In this document: piece after piece, positions 7,681-13,786 of the stretch
Position numbering within the stretch: the first letter of the stretch is position 1
How the letters are laid out: each line of letters starts with the position of its first letter
Assembly (NCBI GenBank): GCA_002469895.1
Contig: DKOA01000064.1
Span: 1 to 13,786 of the forward strand
Reading direction: 5' to 3'
From: Opitutia bacterium UBA7374
GTDB lineage: Bacteria; Verrucomicrobiota; Verrucomicrobiia; Opitutales; Coraliomargaritaceae
Length of the DNA stretch: 13,786 nt
Made by a program: the position numbers and the translations under genes
Notes under the pieces: model-generated
Seen by the model: the letters and a program-made list of their open reading frames with translations, nothing else
The model's database searches: none
What the model was told of the DNA's origin: nothing

Positions 7681-7712
7681 CTCTCTGCGTCCTCAGCGAA
7701 CTCTGCGGTTAA
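7681..7712. repeat. Right inverted repeat of the GxxExxY unit
   Basis: On the minus strand this arm reads TTAA, then three 9-base units (7709-7701, 7700-7692, 7691-7683) fitting nnCGCnGAG, then AG, immediately followed by the ATG of the GxxExxY gene. It matches the left arm at 29 of 32 positions. Eleven bases separate its outer end from the gatA stop codon. Confidence 0.9.
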
Positions 7713-7723
7713 TAAATACGTCG

Positions 7724-9190
7724 TTAAAGTGTAGGTGTCGCTTTGTAATATTCGTGGTCCTGCTCGAAAGCCTGTGCCACGGCAAACATATCTGCTTCGC
7801 CAAAGGCCGGCCCAATGACCTGCAGACCGATGGGCAGACCACTTTCAGTAAATCCGGCAGGCACGGAGATCGCGGGCAAACCGGCGAGGTTCACCGAAAT
7901 GGTATAGACATCGCTCAAGTACATCGAGAGGGGATCATCGGATCGCTCACCGCGTCTGAAGGCAGGTGTTGGTGAGGTTGGTGTGAGGATGGCATCGACC
8001 TTTTCAAAGGCATCCTCGAAGTCGCGGCGGATCAAAGTACGTACTTTTTGAGCACGTAAGTAATAGGCGTCGTAATAACCGGAACTGAGGACGTAGGTTC
8101 CGAGAATGATGCGGCGCTTAACCTCGTCACCAAAGCCCTCGCCCCGCGTCTTGGTAAAGAGCGAGAGCGCATCGTTAGCCTCCGGGCTACGGTGTCCGTA
8201 GCGTACGCCATCAAACCGGGCAAGGTTGGAAGAGGCCTCGGCAGTCGCGACAATATAATAGACCGGCACGGAGAGATCGGAATGCGGCAGGGAAATTTCA
8301 ATAATCTCGCTGCCCTGTGCTTTATACCAATCAATTGCTTTCTCAATCTGCGCTTTCACTTCCGGGTCGATCCCCTCTCCGAAGAATTCCTTGGGGACAC
8401 CCAGTTTCCAAGGGCCTTTCTTTTCGCGGAGGGCAGTCGCATAGTCGGTCTCACCCTGCGGCGCAATCGAAGTGGAATCGAGCGGGTCTTTGCCCAGCAT
8501 GGCCTGAAGGAGAAGCGCGGCATCTTCAACCGTACGGGAAAACGGGCCGACCTGATCAAGCGAAGAGGCAAAAGCAACCAAACCGTAACGAGAGACCAGA
8601 CCGTAGGTCGGCTTCATCCCGACGACACCACACAGCGCGGCGGGTTGGCGAATCGAGCCGCCCGTATCGGTACCGATGGTGGCAATCGCCTGACCGGCAG
8701 CCAGAGCCGCGGCGCTCCCTCCGGAAGACCCTCCGGGAATCGTCTCCAGATCCCATGGATTGGCCGTTGTTTGATAGGCTGAATTTTCCGTGGAGGAACC
8801 CATGGCAAACTCATCCATATTTAACCGACCGTAAATAATCGCACCCGCTTCGCGAAGTTTGGCAATGCAGGTCGCATCAAAAGGAGAGACGTAATTCTCA
8901 AGCATCTTGGAGGCACAGCGCAAAGGCTGCCCGGCGACTGCCAGAGTATCCTTAATCCCGATGGGAATGCCATCCAGCGGCCCAAGGGACTGGCCGGCAG
9001 TACGGCGCTCATCTGCGACCCGTGCCTGAGCCAGAGCGTCCTCTGCATCGGACGAGAGAAAGGCCTTTACTTTATCCTCAACCGCGGCTGTGCGGTTGAT
9101 CACGGCCTGTGTGATCATGACAGATGTGGTATCGCCCGCTTCAAGAGCAGCGGCGAGTTCGGCGATAGTTTTGAAATGGAGATCAGACAT
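7724..9190 (-). CDS. gatA: Aspartyl/glutamyl-tRNA amidotransferase subunit A
   Basis: GatA is the glutaminase subunit of GatCAB, releasing ammonia from glutamine and passing it to GatB. The protein has 488 residues, the standard size, and belongs to the amidase signature family. The Ser-cisSer-Lys triad is readable: K80 in GIPIGIKD, S155 in PGGSSGGSAAALAAG, and the nucleophile S179 in GTDTGGSIRQPA. YGRLNMDEFAMGSSTENS is also typical of GatA rather than other amidases. The ATG has no ribosome binding site. Upstream is a 109-base gap to gatC containing an inverted repeat; downstream the stop is 11 bases from the GxxExxY unit. Confidence 0.98.
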   Translation of the reverse strand: MSDLHFKTIAELAAALEAGDTTSVMITQAVINRTAAVEDKVKAFLSSDAEDALAQARVADERRTAGQSLGPLDGIPIGIKDTLAVAGQPLRCASKMLENYVSPFDATCIAKLREAGAIIYGRLNMDEFAMGSSTENSAYQTTANPWDLETIPGGSSGGSAAALAAGQAIATIGTDTGGSIRQPAALCGVVGMKPTYGLVSRYGLVAFASSLDQVGPFSRTVEDAALLLQAMLGKDPLDSTSIAPQGETDYATALREKKGPWKLGVPKEFFGEGIDPEVKAQIEKAIDWYKAQGSEIIEISLPHSDLSVPVYYIVATAEASSNLARFDGVRYGHRSPEANDALSLFTKTRGEGFGDEVKRRIILGTYVLSSGYYDAYYLRAQKVRTLIRRDFEDAFEKVDAILTPTSPTPAFRRGERSDDPLSMYLSDVYTISVNLAGLPAISVPAGFTESGLPIGLQVIGPAFGEADMFAVAQAFEQDHEYYKATPTL

Positions 9191-9213
9191 GGAAATCTAG
9201 AAAGTTGTATTTG

Positions 9214-9283
9214 GCCCACGAATGACACGAATCGACACAAGGCACTGTTAGTGGATTAGTGAATATTCGTGTAATTCGTGGGC
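9214..9283. repeat. Inverted repeat in the gatC-gatA gap, gene-less
   Basis: Arms 9214-9232 and 9265-9283 are inverted copies matching at 18 of 19 positions, separated by 32 bases. Each arm is a G followed by two 9-base units fitting nnCACGAAT (9215-9223 and 9224-9232; 9282-9274 and 9273-9265). Degenerate further units seem to continue inward. Transcribed from the minus strand it would fold into a long hairpin between gatC and gatA, but no U-tract follows on that strand, so it is not a standard intrinsic terminator. Confidence 0.88.
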
Positions 9284-9299
9284 TCCTTTTCAAGTCAAA

Positions 9300-9593
9300 C
9301 TATTCAACAACCTTTGGCACAACGACTTGATTGTCGCGGCTTTCCGGAGACATCTCCGTCAGTACTTCCGGGCCATAAGTCGGGCCGGGTTCATCGTCTG
9401 TTCGCCATACGTTGTCGATCTGGTGGGCATGGGCCATTGGTTCGACACCTTCGACATCTACCGCATTGAGCTTCTCAAAATAGCCGAGGATATCGTTCAG
9501 TTGGGTGCCGAGCTTGGCTTTTTCTTCTCCAGAAAGATCGATCCGTGCGAGATTCGCTACGTAGTCGATATCGATATGTGGTTTTTCGGTCAT
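9300..9593 (-). CDS. gatC: Aspartyl/glutamyl-tRNA amidotransferase subunit C
   Basis: GatC is the small subunit that wraps around and stabilises GatA in the GatCAB complex. The 97-residue length is typical. It shows the family pattern: an N-terminal VANLARIDLSGEEKAKL helix, the LNDILGYFEKLNAVDVEGVEP segment, then PMAHAHQIDNVWRTDDEPGP, and a C-terminal VVVPKVVE matching the usual F/V-x-VPKV end. It is the first gat gene in transcription order, 95 bases after pheT, with gatA following after 109 bases. It is the only gene here with a strong Shine-Dalgarno sequence. Confidence 0.96.
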   Translation of the reverse strand: MTEKPHIDIDYVANLARIDLSGEEKAKLGTQLNDILGYFEKLNAVDVEGVEPMAHAHQIDNVWRTDDEPGPTYGPEVLTEMSPESRDNQVVVPKVVE

Positions 9594-9600
9594 GATAATT

Positions 9601-9607
9601 CCTCTCC
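9601..9607 (-). promoter_or_regulatory. Shine-Dalgarno sequence of gatC
   Basis: On the minus strand GGAGAGG lies seven bases before the gatC ATG, a textbook match and spacing. Other confidently placed starts in the window (glyA, panD, gatB, gatA, pheS, pheT) lack such a motif. The gatC gene may therefore be initiated more strongly than its neighbours. Confidence 0.75.
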
Positions 9608-9688
9608 TTCACCGCGAATCCAAGCGGTTTTCCTTACAATTAGTCGCACAAATTCCAAACGTTTTTCTCCGTTTTCATCCGTGTCTGA

Positions 9689-12148
9689 CTATTTCCGTAT
9701 CTGATAATCGGTCTTTTCAATAATGAGTTTCTGTATCGCTTCAAATGCAGCGTTTACCTCTTTGTCCTTTAGGGTGCGATCGGCAGCACGAAAGGTCATG
9801 CTCAGAGCGAGGCTTTTCTTCCCTTCCGGTAGACCCTCGCCTTCGTACAAGTCGAAGACACGAACCCCTTCACAGTCAAAACCCTGAGCCGATTTCTTAG
9901 CGAATCTGGCAACATTACTCTGCACCTGCCCGGACAAAACAGATTGATCGACAATCAAAGCCAAGTCCTTGGATGAAGCGGGCTGGTTGCTGATACCGGT
10001 ATGACGACCGTGCTTACTTTTGCGCTCAAAGAACTTTGGCGTCATTAAAAGAGAGCCGGCGAGTACCGGCGTGGCAATATCCCAGCGCTCCTTCAGGGTG
10101 GCTATGTTGAGAAGCCCGCAGGTGGCTTCAAAGCCCATCCGTTCGAAGTCGCCGGCATAGGCGGACTGCCCGCCCTGCCAGAGGCGGCAATCCTCAATCG
10201 GGTGAAAGTCAAGTTTTGCGGAGGATTGCCCGGCCAGTTCCAGAAGGTTCTGACTCAAAGAACGTGCCGTATAGAAATCCGGCTGCTCGCGCTCTTTCCA
10301 GGAACGTTCGACTGAATCTGCCACTAGGACGAAGCCGACGGAAACCAGTTCCATCATACGTCCGTTGACCGCACGGAAGACACGGCCCCGCTCAAAAAAA
10401 CGTGTGGCTCCGGTGGCCCGGGCGGCATTGAGCTGAAGTACGTCGAGCAAGCCGGGAACCAGTGAAGGCCGCAGGTGGCTCTGGTCACTTTGCAATGGGT
10501 TGTCGAGGGCCAGTAATTTATCGCTTTCCTCCCCAAAGAAAAATTGAATCTCATCAGGATCACGCAGCGAATAAAGGTAGGCCTCATTAAAGTTCTGACC
10601 GCTCAAATAAGCGGCCATGGATTCATTCACGGTGTAGATACGGTGGTCGTCTAGGGAGATGCCGCGCGCCACCACATCAGACTGAGGAATCTTATCGGTC
10701 CCGTAGACACGGATGAACTCTTCAATCAGGTCTACTTCGCGCTGCAAGTCTCCACGAAACGAGGGTATGCTCACTTCCCAGCATTTTGAGCCATCGGGTT
10801 CATCATGGATAGAAACGCTGAGTTCGAGCGATTCCAGAACCGCCTGTATCTCTGCATCGGCAACCTCAAATCCGATAAAGCGGCGCACCTGATCCGGCCG
10901 CAGCGAGATCGCCGTTTGGATCGGTGGCTCAGTACCGACTTCGATACGATCGCCTTGCACTGTGCCGCCGGCAACTTGAAGGATTAGATCCACTGCCCGA
11001 AGCGCTGCATAGGTTAAGCCCTTCGGATCGACTCCACGCTCAAAACGATAAGAGCTATCAGAAGAAAGGTTTAGCTTACGCGCCGTCGAGCGAATGGAAC
11101 GGGCGTCAAAATAGGCGGCTTCCAAGATAATGTCTGTCGTAGAATGATCCACTTCTGCATCCACTGAACCCATGACACCGGCAATCACCAAGGGGCGCTC
11201 GGCATCGGCTATGACCGCCATCGAATCGCTCAAGGTACGCTCGACCCCGTCCAATGTCGTTATCTTCTCTGCTTCGTTTGCCGATCGTACAATCAGTTTG
11301 CCACCCTCAATCTTCGCTGCATCAAAGGCATGCAGTGGTTGGCAAGTCTCGTGGAGAATGTAGTTGGTGATATCAACGATGTTATTGATCGGTCGTTGTC
11401 CGGTAGCCTCAAGAGCCTCGCGCAACCACTTCGGGCTGGGGCCAACCTGTACACCCTCGATACAGATAGCCGTGTAGTGCGGGCACGCTTCCTCAGCGAC
11501 AACCTCGACTCCGGAGAGGAGGGGTTTTCCATTGGCCGGATTTTCCGTAGCTGACGTAACCTCGGGATACTTCACGGGAATCCCAAAGCGGGCAGATAAC
11601 TCGCGAGCAACGCCAAGGTGGCAAAGTACATCGACGCGGTTGGGCGTAATCTCTAGGTCAAAGACGGTATCCCCATCACTGTAGAGATCATTCAGAGCTG
11701 TACCGAGCGGAACATCGCGTTCGAGAATCAATATGCCGTCATGATCTTGACCAATCTGCAGCTCTTTAGACGAGCACATCATACCCTCGGAAGGCTCCCC
11801 ACGCAGCTTGGACTTCTTAATCGTAAAGTCGCCGGGTAAAACCGCACCGGGTAATGCGACCATGACATGATCGCCTTCACTAAAATTCTTTGCCCCGCAG
11901 ACGATGCTATGGACTTCGCCTTCCACTCCCGTACTAACCTTGCAGCAACGCAAACGATCCGCATTCGGGTGCTGTCCGAACTCGAGCACCTTGCCGACCA
12001 CTACGTTTTCCAATTGAGGCGGCCCGAGCGCATCCGAAGTCTCGATATCGAAGCCGAGCAGTGGCAATACCTCGGTCAACACTTCCGGAGAATGTTCGAC
12101 CGGATCGAGATCAATGTAGTTCTTCAACCAATTGTAGGAAATCTTCAT
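9689..12148 (-). CDS. pheT: Phenylalanine--tRNA ligase beta subunit
   Basis: PheT partners with PheS in a heterotetramer that attaches phenylalanine to tRNA-Phe; the beta chain binds tRNA and carries the editing site. The 819 residues match the long bacterial form (about 790-810). In order: the MKISYNWLKNYID start, a tRNA-binding OB domain (about 40-155, with HPNADRLRCCKV), the B3/B4 editing domain (about 215-395, with NNIVDITNYI and HAFD), B5 (about 410-485), the catalytic-like core (about 490-700, with NPLQSDQSHLRPSLVPGLL), and a C-terminal ferredoxin-fold anticodon-binding domain (about 720-819, with SSKDLALIVD and FDLYEG). It starts 75 bases after pheS and is probably co-transcribed with it. 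No Shine-Dalgarno motif is present. Confidence 0.98.
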   Translation of the reverse strand: MKISYNWLKNYIDLDPVEHSPEVLTEVLPLLGFDIETSDALGPPQLENVVVGKVLEFGQHPNADRLRCCKVSTGVEGEVHSIVCGAKNFSEGDHVMVALPGAVLPGDFTIKKSKLRGEPSEGMMCSSKELQIGQDHDGILILERDVPLGTALNDLYSDGDTVFDLEITPNRVDVLCHLGVARELSARFGIPVKYPEVTSATENPANGKPLLSGVEVVAEEACPHYTAICIEGVQVGPSPKWLREALEATGQRPINNIVDITNYILHETCQPLHAFDAAKIEGGKLIVRSANEAEKITTLDGVERTLSDSMAVIADAERPLVIAGVMGSVDAEVDHSTTDIILEAAYFDARSIRSTARKLNLSSDSSYRFERGVDPKGLTYAALRAVDLILQVAGGTVQGDRIEVGTEPPIQTAISLRPDQVRRFIGFEVADAEIQAVLESLELSVSIHDEPDGSKCWEVSIPSFRGDLQREVDLIEEFIRVYGTDKIPQSDVVARGISLDDHRIYTVNESMAAYLSGQNFNEAYLYSLRDPDEIQFFFGEESDKLLALDNPLQSDQSHLRPSLVPGLLDVLQLNAARATGATRFFERGRVFRAVNGRMMELVSVGFVLVADSVERSWKEREQPDFYTARSLSQNLLELAGQSSAKLDFHPIEDCRLWQGGQSAYAGDFERMGFEATCGLLNIATLKERWDIATPVLAGSLLMTPKFFERKSKHGRHTGISNQPASSKDLALIVDQSVLSGQVQSNVARFAKKSAQGFDCEGVRVFDLYEGEGLPEGKKSLALSMTFRAADRTLKDKEVNAAFEAIQKLIIEKTDYQIRK

Positions 12149-12223
12149 TTCAGGAAATTGCTTTGAGCATTCAGTAAAAGTGGATTCAGCGGGGAAGTTT
12201 GCAAAGGACGCATAGAAAATCGG

Positions 12224-13264
12224 CTAAGCGAACTGCCGCAGGAAGCGGACATCGTTCTGGTAGTAATAACGGATATCATCCACGCCCTGCAGGATCATGG
12301 CGATGCGTTCGATACCCATACCAAAGGCGTAACCAGTGTACACCTGTGGGTCGATGCCAACAGATTTGAAAACTTCCGGATCGACCATCCCGCAGCCCAT
12401 AATCTCCAGCCAACGATTACTCAACTTTCCCAGATTGGGTGAATAAAAATCCATTTCAAAACTAGGCTCGGTAAAAGGAAAGAAACTTGGACGCAGGCGC
12501 GTCCGAGCACTTGGTCCAAAAATTGATTTCACGAAATAGTCGAGTGTGGCCTTCAAATCCAACAGGGTGACATCCTTGTCCACATAGAGACCCTCCACCT
12601 GATGAAAGTTGGCACTGTGCGTAGCATCAGGCGTATCGCGACGAAAGCAGCGGCCAGGCGCAATAATGCGGATGGGCGGAGACTCCTTTAGCATAGTGCG
12701 AATCTGGACAGTCGATGTATGTGTACGCAGCAAGTATTTCTCCTGCTCATGGCGCGCAACGTTGGCCACATCGAGATCACTGGGCAGGTAGTAAGAGTCC
12801 TGCATATCACGCGCCGGATGATCCGCCGGTATGTTGAGCGCATCAAAGCAATAGTGCTCCGTCTCTACCTCCGTTGCTTCCGCCACAGAAAAACCGATCC
12901 GACGAAAGAGCGATACGATTTCCTCGCGCACTTGAGCGATCGGGTGAAGGATTCCACGATCCGGATCTGGTAGCGGTAAAGTCGGATCAATGGCCGGGCC
13001 CAAACGCTCCGCCAGTTCCGCCGCCTCCAGACGCTCGATAACCGCATCAAAGAGGGATGAGATCTGACCTTTGACCTCATTGATCAATCGACCCAGCGCG
13101 GGCTTTTCTTCCTTCGGCACACGACCCATCTCCTTCATAGTTTGGGTGAGCGCACCATTCGGCCCGGAGATCGTAGCCTTGAAGGCCTCGAAATCCGCTC
13201 GAGTGACCAGTGCCGGCGCCTTTTCGCGCACTTCTGTTAGAATTTCCTGTAATTTTTCCTGCAT
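12224..13264 (-). CDS. pheS: Phenylalanine--tRNA ligase alpha subunit
   Basis: PheS is the catalytic class II synthetase subunit that activates phenylalanine. The 346 residues agree with the usual 330-350. An N-terminal coiled-coil region (about 1-85) is followed by the catalytic domain, with motif 2 (GRCFRRDTPDATHSANFHQVEG, listed here as GRCFRRDTPD then THSANFHQ), the RLRPSFFPFTEPSFEMD segment, EIMGCGMVDP, and motif 3 GYAFGMGIERIAM. I use the ATG at 13264. A TTG at 13348 extends the frame by 28 basic residues that the family does not have. The 88-base leader to the preceding gene shows no Phe-rich leader peptide, T-box or clear attenuator. Confidence 0.97.
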   Translation of the reverse strand: MQEKLQEILTEVREKAPALVTRADFEAFKATISGPNGALTQTMKEMGRVPKEEKPALGRLINEVKGQISSLFDAVIERLEAAELAERLGPAIDPTLPLPDPDRGILHPIAQVREEIVSLFRRIGFSVAEATEVETEHYCFDALNIPADHPARDMQDSYYLPSDLDVANVARHEQEKYLLRTHTSTVQIRTMLKESPPIRIIAPGRCFRRDTPDATHSANFHQVEGLYVDKDVTLLDLKATLDYFVKSIFGPSARTRLRPSFFPFTEPSFEMDFYSPNLGKLSNRWLEIMGCGMVDPEVFKSVGIDPQVYTGYAFGMGIERIAMILQGVDDIRYYYQNDVRFLRQFA

Positions 13265-13352
13265 GGAGCAACGGGTTAAAAAGTTGTAGGCTTTCAACCT
13301 GCGGGATTTTGTCGAGCCGTTTTCGGATCCCCTGCGAATCCTTTCCAAGAAA

Positions 13353-13786
13353 CTAAGGTACCCGCTGCAAGCTCGCTATCATCTCCCGGAGCCGATCAAT
13401 CTTGAAGGGCTTACTCAGATACGCATTCATCCCGGCCTCCTTACAGCGCTCTTCATCCCCGGCAAATGCATTTGCCGTCAGTGCCACGACCGGCACTTCT
13501 TTATGTCGGTCGCCGGCCTCCCCTTCCCGAATCAACTCGCAGGCTTGCAGCCCATCCAGGATCGGCATCTGCAAGTCCATAAAAACCAGATCACAAGGAT
13601 TACCTTGTAAATAATTGATCAACTCACTGCCGTTGCTCAAGAAAACCGCGTCGGGATAGCCGATCTGTTGAAACATGATTTTAAGCAGGCGCTGATTGGC
13701 CAGATTATCTTCCGCCACAGCAATTGAGCAGACATCCGGCACATCACTTTGGGGCAGCCCCTCGGGTTCGGGTTGCGGGGTATCTA
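13353..13786 (-). CDS. Receiver domain, probably the C-terminus of a hybrid histidine kinase (N-terminus beyond window edge)
   Basis: The last 129 residues form a complete response-regulator receiver domain. Numbering from the GTG at 13742: the acidic pocket is E11-D12, the phosphate-accepting aspartate is D56 in DLVFMDLQMP, the switch threonine is T89 in VVALTANAFAGD, and the lysine is K111 in YLSKPFK. The frame stays open through the right edge, where it encodes a Pro/Glu/Gln-rich stretch typical of linkers, so the GTG is probably not the true start. The LTANAFAGD and MNAYLSKPF wording is characteristic of receivers at the end of hybrid sensor kinases. No output domain follows. A stand-alone CheY-like protein starting at the GTG is possible but less likely. 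It lies 88 bases upstream of pheS with no visible link to tRNA charging. Confidence 0.85.
   Translation of the reverse strand, partial: DTPQPEPEGLPQSDVPDVCSIAVAEDNLANQRLLKIMFQQIGYPDAVFLSNGSELINYLQGNPCDLVFMDLQMPILDGLQACELIREGEAGDRHKEVPVVALTANAFAGDEERCKEAGMNAYLSKPFKIDRLREMIASLQRVP

Larger units (their letters stand above)
7258..7712. mobile_element. Candidate mobile unit: GxxExxY gene bounded by terminal inverted repeats
   Basis: Inverted repeats of 32 bases (7258-7289 and 7681-7712, 29 of 32 identical, the outer 21 identical) enclose one small gene with almost no spare sequence: 13 bases after the stop, none before the start codon. Both outer ends read TTAA, which could be part of the repeats or a 4-base target duplication; being a palindrome it cannot be resolved here. 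The unit sits between gatA and gatB, 11 bases from the gatA stop and 26 from the gatB start, leaving both intact. No transposase is encoded, so movement would need help from elsewhere or from the nuclease-like protein. Calling it mobile is an inference from this architecture. Confidence 0.55.

Noticed and set aside
9611..9628. Small hairpin (ACCGC, eight-base loop, GCGGT) between pheT and gatC
   Set aside because: The stem is only five pairs. On the transcribed strand it lies just upstream of the gatC ribosome site, without the features of a terminator or a known riboswitch.
9655..9700. CCGT-rich stretch near the pheT end, resembling a third degenerate 9-base repeat
   Set aside because: The spacing is irregular (eight to ten bases), there is no inverted partner, and it overlaps the pheT end.
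13265..13348. N-terminal extension of PheS from a TTG start
   Set aside because: The added 28 residues are not found in the family, while the ATG at 13264 gives the standard MQEKL-type start and length.
13265..13352. Possible T-box or Phe leader-peptide attenuator upstream of pheS
   Set aside because: I found no Phe-rich short frame, no T-box-like motif and no alternative hairpins followed by a U-run.

Overview
The window reads as bacterial chromosome of roughly 50-55% GC. The proteins look like those of a Gram-negative, non-proteobacterial lineage. My best guess is Verrucomicrobiota (Opitutales/Puniceicoccaceae-like). This rests on the feel of the protein sequences, the near absence of Shine-Dalgarno motifs before obvious start codons, and secreted proteins with clear signal peptides. 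It is a guess, not a placement. I see no tRNA, rRNA, CRISPR array, phage gene or transposase gene.

Left part (1-5172). A truncated gene for a secreted coiled-coil protein with in-frame tandem repeats runs leftward off the edge. Diverging from it is a rightward series: a DUF423 membrane protein, a hotdog-fold acyl-CoA thioesterase, the nucleotidase SurE, a 500-residue secreted protein of unknown function, and serine hydroxymethyltransferase (glyA). The unknown protein contains what looks like a three-fold repeated beta module and a tail with three W-x-W-P motifs. A 110-base gap with a perfect 14-base tandem duplication separates glyA from the convergent genes to its right.

Right part (5283-13786). 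Everything is on the minus strand. In transcription order it holds the C-terminal receiver domain of a probable hybrid histidine kinase (cut by the window edge), pheS, pheT, gatC, gatA, a GxxExxY-family gene, gatB and panD. PheST charges tRNA-Phe. GatCAB makes Gln-tRNA(Gln) and/or Asn-tRNA(Asn) by amidating misacylated tRNAs, so most of this cluster serves aminoacyl-tRNA supply. PanD makes beta-alanine for coenzyme A.

The most notable structure lies inside the gat cluster. The gatA-gatB gap holds a compact unit of about 455 bases: a small PD-(D/E)XK-like GxxExxY gene bounded by 32-base inverted repeats (29 of 32 identical) ending in TTAA. The gatC-gatA gap holds a second, gene-less inverted repeat of different sequence (18 of 19 identical). 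The arms of both are built from 9-base units with two variable and seven nearly constant bases. This suggests two members of one class of mobile or mobilised inverted-repeat elements, one carrying a gene and one empty.
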